In this document: in pieces, positions 12,185-25,344 of the stretch | Position numbering within the stretch: position 1 is the first letter of the stretch | Layout: each line of letters starts with the position of its first letter | From: Megalobrama amblycephala | Taxonomy: Eukaryota > Chordata > Actinopteri > Cypriniformes > Xenocyprididae | Direction of reading: 5' to 3' | DNA length: 64,000 bases | NCBI RefSeq assembly: GCF_018812025.1 | Contig: NC_063063.1 | Coordinates: 3,107,672-3,171,671, forward strand | Notes under the pieces: model-generated | Seen by the model: the letters and a program-made list of their open reading frames with translations, nothing else | Told to the model about the DNA's origin: nothing | Database searches by the model: none | Translations under genes and position numbers: made by a program

Positions 12185-13180
12185 AATTCTGGAAATGTTG
12201 GGACATTTTTTTAAATTTGAATAAAATGAAAACTAAAAGACTTTCAAATCACATGAGCCAATATTTTATTCACAATAGAACATAGATAACATAACAAATG
12301 TTTAAACCGGAGAACATCCACTTTTATCCACTAAATGAACTCATTTCAAATTTGATGCCTGCTACAGGTCTCAAAATAGTTGGGACGGGTGCATGTTTAC
12401 CAAGGTGTAGCATCTCATCCTCTTTTCAAAACAGTTTGAAGACGTCTGGGCATCGAGGTTATGAGTTTCTGGAGTTTTGGTGTTGGAATTTGGTCCCATT
12501 CTTGCCTGATATAGGTGTCCAGCTGCTGAAGAGTTTGTGGTCATCTTTTGTTTAATGATGTGCCAAATGTTCTCTATAGGTGAAAGATCTGGACTGCAGG
12601 CAGGCCAATTCAGCACCCGGACTCTTCTACGATGAAGCCATGCTGTTGTAATAGCTGCAGTATGTGGTTTTGCAGTGTTCTGCTGAAATACACAAGGCCG
12701 TCCCTGAAATAGATGTTGTCTGGAAACCTTTATATACCTTTCAACATTCATAGTGCCTTCCAAAACATGCAAGCTGCCCATAATGTATGCACTAATGCAC
12801 CGCCATACCATCAGAGATGCTGGCTTTTGAACTGAATGCTGATGACACGCTGGAAGGTCTTCCTCCTCTTTAGCCCGGAGGACACGGTGTCCGTGATTTC
12901 CAATAAGAATGTCAAATTTGGACTCCTCTGACCATAGAACACTTTTCCACTTTGAAACAGTCCATTTTAAATGAGCCTTGGCCCACAGGACACGACGACG
13001 CTTCTGGACCATGTTCACATATGGCTTCCTTTTTGCATGATAAAGGTTTAGTTGGCATCTGCAGATGGCACGGCGGATTGTGTTTACCGACAGTGGTTTC
13101 TGGAAGTATTCCTGGGCCCATTTAGTAATGTCATTGATTTTATTATTATGAATGAAGCATGATATCTTCCATAAAATCAA
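12185..13180 (-). mobile_element. Tc1-like transposon (family B), truncated, inactive transposase
   Basis: A 269-codon minus-strand frame (13180-12371) covers most of a Tc1 transposase: [29 protein letters not shown] (first catalytic Asp), [31 protein letters not shown] (second catalytic Asp replaced by Asn) and [17 protein letters not shown] (third acidic residue intact). The N-terminal DNA-binding region is missing. The 12190-12400 end forms a long TIR whose counterpart is seen at 6455-6735 and 62150-62330, with GAATTCTGGAAATGTTGGGA near the tip. Confidence 0.88.
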
Positions 13181-13189
13181 TTCTGCCGT

Positions 13190-16100
13190 TCTCTGTCTGT
13201 ACGGTAAAGTGTTTATCGCTGATCTTCAAGTTCAAGCTGAAGATTATTTATCGATTATATATTTGTAAAATGACAGGACAGAGAGTTTTTGAGATTTTTG
13301 AGAAGTCACAAGACTTTATTGTTAATTCAAATTTTATATAGATAATTAAGTGTGTTTTGATAGCAAGTGTTTGATTTGTTACTTAGAACCTCATTAATTT
13401 TATTAAATTTGGGTAGCAAGTCTGCTGTTCTTTTGAATCATGTTATATTCATTATATTATAAAAGAGATAGTAAAGACTGGATAAAATTCAGTATTAATG
13501 TGTGCAAAGTGTTTATTGGTTCATGGTGAATACATTCAGTTAAATGTTTATAAAGGTGAGGTCATCTAGTGTATTTTGTTGCATAAATGCAACGCAACAC
13601 ATATTCTGATTCCTTGTTTGACGTCCTTAAAGTCAATCCATCAAACACAATATGCTATTCATGCTTTCTCAATCTCTTGCCTTTATCAGCAGAATGAAAT
13701 AACAGTCTGTGCCATTACATACTGACCTGCTGAATGACGACAGCTCTTGCACTACTTCAGGCTAATAGTCAGACTCAATGGAAATTTCATTTTTCAGGCA
13801 TGTTGCCTTTCAGTGTCCGCACTCGATACATAATTTAGATCTTAAATGTGCAAAGTCCTCGAGGATGACTGTAATAATATAGAACTCATGCTGAGCTCCT
13901 CATTCACACGTAATGACGTCTCTGTGCAGTTAAAGGTAAAATCTGATTCACAATCAAGTCAGAAGTACCATTGCTTTACCAAAGTCATTCAAGCCTCTAT
14001 ATGACATTTGGACATGGATATATTTTCCAAACTACACATGCTACTGAAATAGTCCTTTGTTAAAGATTTAAAAAATTCATTTTTCTAAATATTAGTTTCT
14101 TGTATCTGTTGGTTCAATTTCTGATCTCAATTCACACCTAAAAATATGGTAAGTAAGATTTATTTTTCTTGAAATAAAATAATACTTTGCATTAAATTGA
14201 TTAATTGTGACAGTAAAGTCGTTTTTAATGCTACAAATATGTCTATTTCAAATAAATGCTGTTTCTATTCATCAAAGAATCCTGAAAAAAGAAATGTATG
14301 ACCTTTTCCACAAACATATGAAGCAACACAGCTGTTTTCAACATTGATAATAATCAGAAATGTTTCTTGAGCAGAAAATCATCACATTAGAATGAATCAT
14401 GTGACACTGAAGACTGGAGTAATGATGCTGAAAATTCAGCTTTTATCACAGGAATAAATTACATTTTAACATATATTCACATAGAAAACAGCAATTTTAA
14501 CCACGTTTCCTTGGCATCTTTTCAGATTTTTCCTTATGATGGCACCTTTGGTTGCAAAAATGTGTGACACTGGCCTTTCTGTCAAGCATTTGTCTGGTCG
14601 TATTACATTATCACTGCAGTTGTTGCATTGACTTACAAATGGTTTTCAATTACGGTTTTTATCAAAAGGTCCTTTCATGAATTCAGAAGGGAGGATAATA
14701 CAACAATATGAGCAGTAATTGACAGTATTTTATGCTCAACAATAGTAGAAATCAGGTCAGGTGAGACTGAGACCAAAATATATTATGTTTATGTAACAAG
14801 CCATTTTTATTATTTAATTTTGACACAGTCAATGCTTTATAATATTGATTACATTCAGTAAGTTGCATAAAGTGTAATACAGTGCCACAAGGACAGTAAA
14901 ACATGAAAACATAAAAAACATAAAATATAGGAGGTGTAAATGTATGAAAAAATACATGTTCCCCATGTTTTTAAAAATAAAATGTTCATAAAATTGTAAA
15001 GTTTGGTGTATGTTCATGCTACTAGAAATGTCCAAATCAGTGCTTGAGATAAAAAAACGCCTTTGAAGGCATTTATTGTAAATGAAATCCACAGATGCAA
15101 ATAGATAAAGTGCATTAAAATAAAGACTTTCCACTTAAGAAGCCCAAAATAACCTAAAGTCTCAAAATTGACCAGTGCATGAAAAGACAATGGTTTAGCC
15201 CATTGTTTCTCAACCAGAGGGTTTTATCGTGGAGTGTGTAGTCAACGAAACAAGAACAAAACTTATTTCTAAAAGTGTTTCTGATGCAAGACTTTTATTT
15301 TGAAAGTCGTGCATGAAAGCTGTCGACTGTTCTTCAAAGACTGACAGAACGCATTTTTTTATTCCGCTGCACTACATTTCCATAGTTTTTCTACATAAAC
15401 GCACTAGACGGACGCATTTGACCATTGCGCTCGCGTTTCTTGTCTTTTACAGCGTCTCGCTCGTGACACGGCATTCTAAAAATGCGGCGAGTCCCCCCAA
15501 ATAATTAGAAATGGCCAAATTGTCCCCCTTTATATTTGAAATTCTTGCATTGTTCTGTTGTATGTTGTAACTTAAGGATGTCAGAAAGGTTTAAAAGTTA
15601 AATTTTTTAGCCTGGTGACTGGTCTATGTCAATAAATCATGTCAATGTCAAAATGATTGAGCTGGCCAATCAAATCTAAGTAGGTGGGGTTTACTGTTCA
15701 CAGAAGCAGAGCGTGAATTCCAGCACGAAGCAACAGTTTAACATGAAAGAGAGTAAGATGTAAATATCGAAGCATTTCATACATGTTTTGCGATAGTAAT
15801 GTTAAAAGACCGACAGTAACATCAGTGATGCAAACTACTCGACTTTTTTCTCAAATATGGCGTTTTGAATTGTAAATATTAATTTTCGTGATTCATGTAA
15901 TTCCTGAGTGTGACGAGACACTTTTACGTTGTCAACATATTAGGCACACAAATAAAACTATGTGTGCATATTTTAATGCAAATTTTTTTTTTAATTAATA
16001 TATTAATATATTATAAAATATTATTTGCAAATTATTTGCAAAGTTCAAAAATGATTTAGCAACTAGAATCGGACCTAGAATTTCCTTCACTGTTGTTTAT

Positions 16101-16420
16101 TTATGCTTTATAAAAAAAAATCTGTCGCCCCCCAATGTTCAAGACATGGTTCCTGCCTTGGCATTGTGTATTTAGAATAGTAAACTAGTTTCTGTAACCT
16201 TAAGCCAAAATTCAGTATTTTTGATGACTGTGGTGGCTCATTCTTGGTACTTGTGTGCGTGTTATAAATTAGCTTGGTTCAAATTCCTAAAAATTTGGGA
16301 CGTGGTTTAATGACTGTGGGAAAATGTGGGTCCTGTGGCCAAACCGGTTAAGAACCGCTGGCTCAGCCTGTCGCCTCTTGCCTAAAGTGAATATGTTGTG
16401 TGTTTGTCTCTTTGCACTAG
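13190..16420. other. Non-coding, probable pemt intron
   Basis: AT-rich sequence with a family-F relic near 14.2-14.5 kb and no credible exon before the one at 16421. Short open frames at 14829-15134 and 15313-15504 show no domain. Confidence 0.4.
14180..14500. mobile_element. Family-F related half-element relic
   Basis: It carries TGAAGACTGGAGTAATGATG and CTGAAAATTCAGC in the reverse orientation, plus the GACAGTAAAGTC and CTGTTTCTATTCATC segments of the family. No TIR tips remain. Confidence 0.6.
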
Positions 16421-19400
16421 GAATGCCAGTCCTATAGGGGTGGTCCTGACTGCAGTGGTGGGCGTGTCCTACACAGTAGCTATTGCATATGAAGGGTAAG
16501 TGTGTTATCAGTATCAGTTTTCATGAAATGGTGAGATTTGTCTTAAAGCTCAACTCAACCTTTAAAAACAAACAGTTAAACCAAAGTGCTTTACAGTACA
16601 CATAACATAATATACTATTTATAAAACCAATAAATACCCAACCCTAAATTCTTAGATCTATATTTAAAACTTAGTCAAAACTAAGGAATAAAAACAGTGT
16701 TTTTGCAAAGTCTGAATTACAACCCACACAAATGTGCTGCTCAAATATACAGTTTTTTCCTTCTTAATTCAAAAATCAGCTCAAATCAATGTGTGGTCAC
16801 GAGTTCAGACATATGAAAAACCTTACAGAAGTGTTTAAGAAGCCATTTATGCAGCTTACTTTCAATAAATATTTTTTAAAATGTTTTTTTGGAAAGCTAC
16901 AGATTGTTTTAAAGATGTCATAAAATCAAGAGACATTTTTAAGATAATAACATTAATAATAACAATTAATTTGGTCTCTTCTGTTTCCAAACTTGATTTA
17001 AAATAGCTTTTATTGGTTAAATCAAACATTTTAAATATATATAATTCCATAAAAGCATAACAAGCAGTTTAGGGGGATTTAAGTTATTGAATTTATTAAA
17101 ATTCTAGTGTAAAGTTTGATTGTAAAAAGTTAAAAATGAAAGCAGTGTGGAGATGGAGTAAAATGCATGCTATCGGCACACACCCATGTTCTTGCTTCTT
17201 TTTTTACTTCTGAGACACAAAAGACATCGGTTCTGAGTCTGAGATGCAGTAAAACTGATGGAAGTAAAGGTCAGCCCACTCAACAATAAAAAGGTTAAGC
17301 AGAAAACCTGCCAACTTCTATAGTGATGGGAATACATTTTTTTTCCTTTCCTTTTTTTTTTTTTTTTTAGACAGGAATAAACGTGGGACTAAAACACTGT
17401 AAAGTCTCTATGGCGACAGGAGGCCGTCTCTGAACTGAACTTTAATAACACTAAAACTAAAACAACAACAGCTTCTTAGCAGTCTGGTCTGAGCATACAG
17501 ACCAATAATGATAGGAGAGCGGCATGAGCTGTCTAATGCGCTAAATTAGACAGAACTCTGTCTCCCACATAATCACAGGGCGCCAACACCACTTTAAACC
17601 AGAAAGTGAAAGAAAAAACAGCCAATGACAGTCTGTTCTGTGATTTCCTCATGAGTGGATCCACACATTTGATAAAAATACAGACAGAGGTACAAATCAG
17701 GATAATTAGAGTTAACTAAAACAATAAACCTTAACTCAAATAAAATAAAATATTACAAATTTAAAAAATATTTCTTATTCCATTTAGTTTAAGTTGATGT
17801 ACTAAAATAACTAAAACTGAAATAAAATTAATAAAAAACTATATATGCATTCTTTTTAAAAGGTAGTAGCATCATTTGGAACTTTCTATATCACTTTTTA
17901 TTTTTTTATTCTATTTTATTATTATTATTATTATTTATTTTATTTTTAAATAATGTGTTTAATTTTTGACTTAATGTTTGCAACATTAAAAACTGTATTT
18001 AGACTAGTATGTCCCAAATTTTGAGATATACATTTTGAATATATGTATATATACACACAGTACAGTCCAAAAGTTTGGAACCACTAAGATTTTTAATGGT
18101 TTTAAAAGAAGTTTCGTCTGCTCACCAAGGCTACATTTATTTAATTAAAAATACAGTAAAAACAGTAATATTGTGAAATATTATTACAATTTAAAATAAC
18201 TGTTTTCTATTTGAATATATTTCACAAAGTAATTTATTGCTGTGATGGCAAAGCTGAATTTTCAGCATCATTACTCCAGTCTTCAGTGTCACATGATCCT
18301 TCAGAAATCATTCTAATATGCTGATCTGCTGCTCAAGAAACATTTAATGTGTACAATTGTACAAAATATTTGTGTACAATATTTTTTTTCAGGATTATTT
18401 GATGAATAGAAAGTTCAAAAGAACAGTGTTTATCTGAAATCTAATCTTTTGTAACATTATAAATGTCTTTACTGCCACTTTTGATTGATTTAATGCATCC
18501 TTGCTGAATAAAAGTATTCATTTCTTTAATTTCTTTTCAAAAAAATAAAAATAAAAATTCTTACTGACCCCAAACTTTTGAACGGTAGTGTATAATGCTA
18601 CAGAAGCTTTGTATTTCAGATAAATGCTGTTCTTTTGAACTTTCTATTCATCAATGAACTGTTTTCAACATTGAAAATAATCATAAATGTTTATTGAGCA
18701 GCAAATCAGCATATTAGAATGATTTCTGAAGGATCATGTGACACTGAAGACTGGAGTAACGATGCTGAAAATTCAGCTTTGCATCACAGGAATAAATTAC
18801 TTTGTCAAATATATTTAAATAGTACACAGTTATTTTAAATTGTAATAATATTTCACAATATTACTGTTTTTACTGTATTTTTAATTAAATAAATGTAGCC
18901 TTGGTGAGCAGACGAAACTTCTTTTAAAAACATTAAAAATCTTAGTGGTTCCAAACTTTTGGACTGTACTGTATATATATATATATATATATATATAACA
19001 TTAACATTTTTAATGTTTTTGAAATAAGTCTCTTATGCTCATCAAACCAAAAATCAGATCAAAAATACAGGAAAAAAACAGTAATATTATTACAATTTAA
19101 AATAATGCTTTTCTGTTTTAATATACTTTAAAATATAATTTATTATCAGCATTTGTCAGCATCATTACTCCAGTCTTCAGTCACATGGTCCTTCAGAAAT
19201 CATTCTAATATGATGATTTATTATCGATGTTGGAAACATTAATAGTTAATATTTCTTTATAACCCGTGATACTCTTTTCAGGATTATTTGATGAATAAAA
19301 AGTTTTATTAAGCATTTATTTAAAAAGGTTAAAAAGGAAATATTTTGTAACAATATACACTACCATTCGAAGGTTTGGAGTCAGTAATTTTTTCCCTTTC

Positions 19401-20073
19401 TTTTTTGAAAGAAATTAATACTTTTATTCAGCAAGGATGTGTGATAAAAAGTGTTTTTGTTGTTGTTTTTCTTTTATTTTGAGTTTTCAATAAATCTTTA
19501 TTCATTAATGAATCCTGGAAAAGTATCACAAGTTCCAAAAATTATTAAGCAGCACAACTGTTTCCAACATTGATAATAAATCATCATATTAGAATGATTT
19601 CTGAAGGATCACGTGACACTGAAGACTGGAGTAACGATGCTGAAAATATTTTAAAGTGTATTAAAATAGAAAACCATTATTTTAAATTGTAATAATATTT
19701 TTTTTTTTGTATTTTTGATCAATAAATACAGGCTTGATGAGCAGAAGAGACTTTCAAAAACATAAAAAAATGTTATATAGCCTAATGAGTAGACCATAAA
19801 ACTGCTCATATGTTTTCTTAACATTTTATGATGGTTAAGCACCTCATTTCACTGACAATTAGTTGTGTCATCATTGACTAAGAGTTGCAGGCCTTATTTT
19901 CTGCCCTATTTCTGCCGTCTCTTACACACACACACACACACACAGGGTGTCAGGCACAGGCTTGTACGCTCCTTGAGATTTATGATGTGTGTGTGTGTTC
20001 ACCTCGTCATGTTTGCAGACCGTTCACTGAGGAGATCTATCGGCAGAGGAGCCAGCGCTGCAAGCACAAATAA
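16421..20073 (+). CDS. pemt: Phosphatidylethanolamine N-methyltransferase, last two coding exons (partial)
   Basis: PEMT is a multi-pass ER/mitochondria-associated membrane enzyme that methylates phosphatidylethanolamine three times with S-adenosylmethionine to give phosphatidylcholine. Two exons are visible. Exon A, 16421-16495, follows a CACTAG acceptor, ends at a GTAAG donor and encodes N then ASPIGVVLTAVVGVSYTVAI and AYE, the last transmembrane helix of the family. Exon B, 20019-20073, follows a TTTGCAG acceptor. The split codon GG|A gives Gly, followed by PFTEEIYRQRSQRCKHK and TAA, matching the PFT(A/E)EIYRQ tail of vertebrate PEMT. Phases agree (75 nt with a 1-nt start and 2-nt end; 55 nt with a 1-nt start). 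The 3523-bp intron contains fold-back elements. The catalytic and AdoMet-binding exons were not found in 1-16420, so they probably lie before the window. The assignment rests on recalled family sequence; the rasd1/med9 neighbours support it. Confidence 0.9.
18058..18971 (-). mobile_element. 0.91-kb fold-back element (family F), inverted copy, in the last pemt intron
   Basis: It has the same palindromic arms as the copies at 27 and 60 kb, but the asymmetric centre (GACCCCAAACTTTTGAACGG) is in the opposite orientation. It lies between short TA-rich runs inside the pemt intron. Confidence 0.83.
18990..19770. mobile_element. Two further family-F related relics back to back
   Basis: Directly after the intact copy lie two diverged arms in opposite orientation (CATCATTACTCCAGTCTTCA near 19160 and its complement near 19620), separated by CACTACCATTCGAAGGTTTG near 19367. 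They are in the pemt intron. Confidence 0.6.
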
Positions 20074-20445
20074 AGACGGAGCGCGCTTGTGTAAAGATGA
20101 CACCCAGATTCCCGATCCGCAGGAGCGCTGCTGACACCGCAAGCTCCTGGATGCAGACGGGTGGATATATAGCACATAGATCTTTAACACTACCGCAATG
20201 TTTAAACTTTTCTTTTAAATGCAAACTGTGAATGCAATGACAATCTTCAATTGTAATCTGTAGTTTGCTCTTCGTTGACATCACGTATCATAACCATAAA
20301 TGGTTGTTTTTATTTCCTCAATCCATTCCTAATGCACGTCCAGACTGAAAGCAGCTGTTTTAGGGTCCATTTGATTCATGTTCAGAGATTGAATGTACTT
20401 TGATCTGTTTAATGTGAGGATTCAGGGTTTTCTTTCTAAAGTTGA

Positions 20446-20451
20446 AATAAA
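20446..20451 (+). terminator. Probable pemt polyadenylation signal
   Basis: A canonical AATAAA lies about 370 bp after the pemt stop codon, in the sequence TTGAAATAAATGG. It is the first canonical hexamer I see in the downstream non-repetitive stretch. Use of the site is inferred. Confidence 0.5.
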
Positions 20452-20973
20452 TGGATGCTTCCTGTTTTGTCTTTCAGTATGAAAACATTCTTCTTCCTTT
20501 TCCTTCTTACTCTAATGGTACTGATCAGGGATTCACAGACATTTTTGTCAGCCGAACCCCTTAGACGTGAAATAGTCATAATATAAGTTAATATTTCACT
20601 AATTCACTAACACATTTTCATGTTCTTGGTTCTTTGGTGTCAGATAATGATCACATGACATGCAAGTAAATAGCTAAGATATTTAATGTTTTATTAGTAA
20701 GTGTTTTATATTGACTTTGTAGCTGGACCTCTTTTAATTATAATAGTGACTCAGTCCACATTACATTCACACTGGTGTTTTTAGGAACACAATCAGTTTA
20801 ATCACAGAAGAATAGGACACAGGAGAAGAAAGTTCAACACTATTATTTCAGCAATAAAAACAAAAAAATGAAACACAAATGCGAATGCATATTAGTATGG
20901 TTGAGTTAGATCATTGAAGGTCAGCAGCAAAGACATTGGTTAATAAAGTGAGATTAAATACATAAAGTATATT

Positions 20974-23478
20974 TGGGTCATTCTGTGTCATATTAAACAA
21001 ATTTCGGAAACTATTTTTGAATATGTTAATATTTTTTCTGTAGAAAGACAAACATAAATAGTGATGAAAGCCAAAATATTAAATGTCAAAGATGTATATT
21101 TACTGAGTAATCCACTATTTTGTACTATTTTTGAGCAAAATTACAGGGGTTTAAAATTGACTTTAGAAAGATGCAACATCATTATTTTATTTTCACACAG
21201 AGATTGGTAGGTCTGTTAGTAAAATCCGTTGACTTTAGCCATCTTTGTTTCATTATGCCAATGGTGACAGTTCAAAAATGGCAAAAAACACTTCTTTTGT
21301 TTTTTTGCCTCAAGTTTGCATGCCTGTAACTCAAGAAGTATTAAAGATATCTTAATATCCTTTTAGATTGACAAACTTTCCTTTTGATATCTTCATTTTA
21401 AAGGCCCTCAATGGCTTATTCCCAGAGATATGGAGATCTTAATGTGGCTCCGTGAGTAAATTGGTAAATTGTGAACATTTTCAGTGGTCAAAAACCAAAT
21501 GTGGTTCACTTTGCACACAGCTGATACTTTTTGCATTTAAAGAAGAATATCTGAAGAATAAATAATGTTTAAACTAGAAATGTATCTTGTTTCCCTCTAT
21601 CAAAAGAATTGCATAAAACATAACCCTCTTGAGTACCAAAAATCCACTGAAAATAGTTAATTAACTTTATCTCAAAAGTGCATTTATAAGAATCTATATT
21701 TGAATCAGTTTTAGGGATATTTAGAATATGGGATTTTGTTCATTTTAACAGCGGAGCTACCAAGATTTCAAATACGCAGCATCATAACTACACATTACCG
21801 CATTGACATCTATGAGATTAAACCATATAGGGCCTTAAAAATGAAGATTCCAAAAGAAAAGTTCCATAAGAACAAGAATCTAAAATGACATTAAGATATG
21901 TTTAACACTTCTGGAATTAAAGACATGTAAACGTTTGTTTTTGACACTCAGAGTTGTGTTGTATTCAATTGTTTTGATAGAGGGAAACAAGATACATTTG
22001 TAGTTTCCGTGTTATTTTTTCTTCAGACATTCTTCTTTAAACACTTTAACTATCAGCTGTTTAAAAAGTTACCTACATTTGGTTCTTGACCATTGAAAAT
22101 GGGTAAAATTCAACAATCTGGACATATATTGAGCTTATAGAAAAATTTACTTCTTGAGTTACAGGCATGCAAACTTGAGGCAAAAAGCACAAAAAAAATG
22201 CTACTCAAGAGGGTTATGTTTTATGTAATTCTTTTGATAGAGGGAAACAAGATACATTTCTAGTTTAAACATTATTTATTCTTCAGATATTCATCTTTAA
22301 ATGCAAAAAGTATAAGCTTTATAATTCTTTAAAATAAAATCAGCTGTCTGCAAAGTGACCCACATTTGGTTCTTGACAACTGAAAATGGGTAAAATTCAA
22401 CAATCTGGACATAGATTCACATATTGTGCTTATAGAAAAATTATATATATTTTTAGTTTTTAACTTTCTTTAGATATTCCTCTTTAAAATAAAATCAGCT
22501 GTCTGCAAAGTGACCCACATTTGTTTTTTGACCACTGAAAATGTTCACAATTTACCAATTTACTCACGGAGCCGCATTAAGATCTCCATATCTCTGGGAT
22601 TGAACCATTGAGGGCCTTTAAAATAAAGATATCAAAAGGAATGTTTTTCAAGAACCAGAATCTAAAAGGATATTAAGATATCTTTAATACTTCTTGAGTT
22701 ACAGGCATGCAAACTTGAGGCAAAAAGCACAAAAAATGCTACTCAAGAGGGTTATGTTTTATGTAATTCTTTTGATAGAGGGAAACAAGATACATTTCTA
22801 GTTTAAACATTATTTATTCTTCAGATATTCATCTTTAAATGCAAAAAGTATAAGCTTTATAATTCTTTAAAATAAAATCAGCTGTCTGCAAAGTGACCCA
22901 CATTTGGTTTTTGACAACTGAAAATGTTCACAATTTACCAATTTACTCACGGAGCCACATTAAGATCTCCATATCTCTGGGAATAAGCCATTGAGGGCCT
23001 TCGAAATGAAGATATCAAAAGGAAAGTTTGTCAAGAACCAGAATCTAAAAGAATATTAAGATATCTTTAATACTTCTTGAGTTACAGGCTTGCAAACTTG
23101 AGGCAAAAAGCACAAAAAGTGCTTTTTGCCATTTTTGAACTGTCACCATTGGCATATAATGAAACAAAGATTGCTAAAGTCAACAGATTTTACTAATAGA
23201 CCTACCAATCTCTGTGTGAAAATAAAATAATGATGCTCCATCTTTCTAAAGTCATTTTTAAACCGCTCTAATTTGGCTCCAAATCTCAGGTGAAAATGGT
23301 CATTTTGACCCCCTCTACAAAATAGTGGATTACTCAGTAAATATACATCTGTGACATTTAATATTTTGGCTTTCATCACTATTTATGTTTGTCTTTCTAC
23401 AGAAAAAAAAAAAAAAAATTAACAAAATCAAAAATGTTGAGCCGGGGACCTCTGATTGAGTTGACACGGAATGACCCA
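20974..23478. mobile_element. 2.5-kb palindromic DNA element with TGGGTCATTC ends
   Basis: The left end TGGGTCATTCTGTGTCA and right end TGACACGGAATGACCCA form a 17-bp TIR with one mismatch. Long inverted arms follow: 21045-21125 (GACAAACATAAATAGTGATG) pairs with about 23310-23395, and 21180-21300 pairs with about 23115-23250. A segment starting near 22190 (GCTACTCAAGAGGGTTATGT) recurs at about 22735, so one arm holds a roughly 540-bp direct duplication. It is non-coding, apart from fortuitous frames. Confidence 0.78.
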
Positions 23479-24069
23479 TTTGTGTTATTTATTTACTATA
23501 ATTAATAATTGCAGGTTTGTGTAATATTCTGAGTTTGCATTTCACTGTTTTTATTCATTTTGAGCAATTCTGAATCTGTTGTAGTGCAAATGAGATGAGT
23601 AAATGGCATGCATGCTCACATTTAGTCTAGAACTACAAAACAAAAGTAATTCAGATATGTTGGTGTAAATTTAGTAGTAAGTAAGCATTACTGTACTAGT
23701 TACTTGAAAAAAGGAATTAGATTGTAATGCATTACTCCCAACACTGTTTAAGACTAAAAACTTAATTCTGAAAAACTTGACCCATTTAGGCCTATAAAAA
23801 CAATGTGTATATGGAGTTTCCATGCTTATGTTGTTTATACTAAGAACACATTTATAAACATTTACACAGAAATTTGTTCTGTGTTATAAGAATTGTTTCT
23901 ATTTAATACATGTAGTTTACAGCTTTTTGGCAGTGGAATGGTGTAGTTAAAGCATTCACCAGCAGGGGTGCAACACTTTATATTGAAGGTCCACTACTAA
24001 CTATAAGTAACTTTGCAAGTACATGTCAACTAGCAGTCATTAGTGTATAAGTAGACTGTCTGATTAATA

Positions 24070-24243
24070 TCTGCTGACACTTTATTTTGATGCTCCCAAC
24101 AGATACTGACTATAAGTAACTTTGCAAGTACATGTAAACTTATTCTAATAACTGTAAACTGTCAGTCTAATAATACTCTGAGTTAGTTGACATGTAGTTT
24201 CAAAGTTACTTATAGTTAGTAGAATGTCTAAATAAAGTGTAAC
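24070..24243. mobile_element. Small fold-back MITE with ACACTTTATTT ends
   Basis: GACACTTTATTTTGATGCTC at the left and TCTAAATAAAGTGTAACC at the right flank inner inverted segments ACTATAAGTAACTTTG and CAAAGTTACTTATAGT. A partial related copy precedes it at about 23970-24060. Confidence 0.65.
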
Positions 24244-25344
24244 CTCACAGTTTGACATGTTAACCAGTCAACCTTTTACCTCTTGACCAAGCCAAAGGTC
24301 TACTGTTACATAAAAACAGACTCAAAGATTTTGGGGTTGCTTTAGCCCTAAAGGATCAAATGAGCCGTCTGCTATTTGACGTCGTCAGCATGATAACGCA
24401 ACCGAATCAATCTGCTTGAACCTCGTGCGGATCTCAGACGTCATATCTCTGCTTGACAATCTCTCTAAGAAAATATTACACATGGAGATGTTACGTAATA
24501 CAGGCTCCAGATCAGACTGTGTTTCAAAAAACAAAGTAATCAATCCATTTATTTTTGCTCTGTGCCCAAAAATCGTTTTCTGAATTTCTTGTTATATACA
24601 ATGGAAGAAAAGGGATCCGTATAATATATCCATTTGCATGCAACAATATTTAATGTTGTTGTTATCGGGTTTCCTGCCAAACCCGCTCTGTGTTGGCTTA
24701 CGGTTTGTTTTTGGTTCTTTTATGAACTGGACTGGCTTATCTAGGCTTGAGGAATAGAAATGCATCCAATTTTATGCTTTGTTTCTTCTTTAATTTATGC
24801 TGTAATAACTTTTCTCTTCCTCTGTTCCAGTTCCTTTTCATTCATGTAAACTATAATATTTGACCTCTGAGTCCTCCTCATCATTCAGCTCAGAAGAGTG
24901 TCTAGATACGATATAGAGTTTCCTGTGCTGCTCAGTCTCCCACGCCATGACAAAACAAAGCATATTTCACCCGAGTTGTGAAATTGCAGTCATTGCAAAG
25001 AGTTAAAAGCTAAACAATGTTCTTTTGCATTGTTTTTTATTGGCTTCACACAAAAACGAACTGCAAGACCAGTGCAGATTCATGCAGAAATGAGCCAGTT
25101 TTAAGATGAATCGATCAAAATGACTCACAAAGACCTGCATAGTTTGAATCATTTTAATGAGCAACTCACAGAATTATTATATAATAACCTTCATTATTAT
25201 ATAACAACCTAATCAACCTTCATCAATTTTGATAACTTGTTTTGTGTTATACCTTGTGAAAACGAAATACACTTTAGCATACTTTAAAGAGTACTAATTA
25301 AAAATTAAAAATAGGGATAACACTTTAGGGTGTAATTCTCACTG

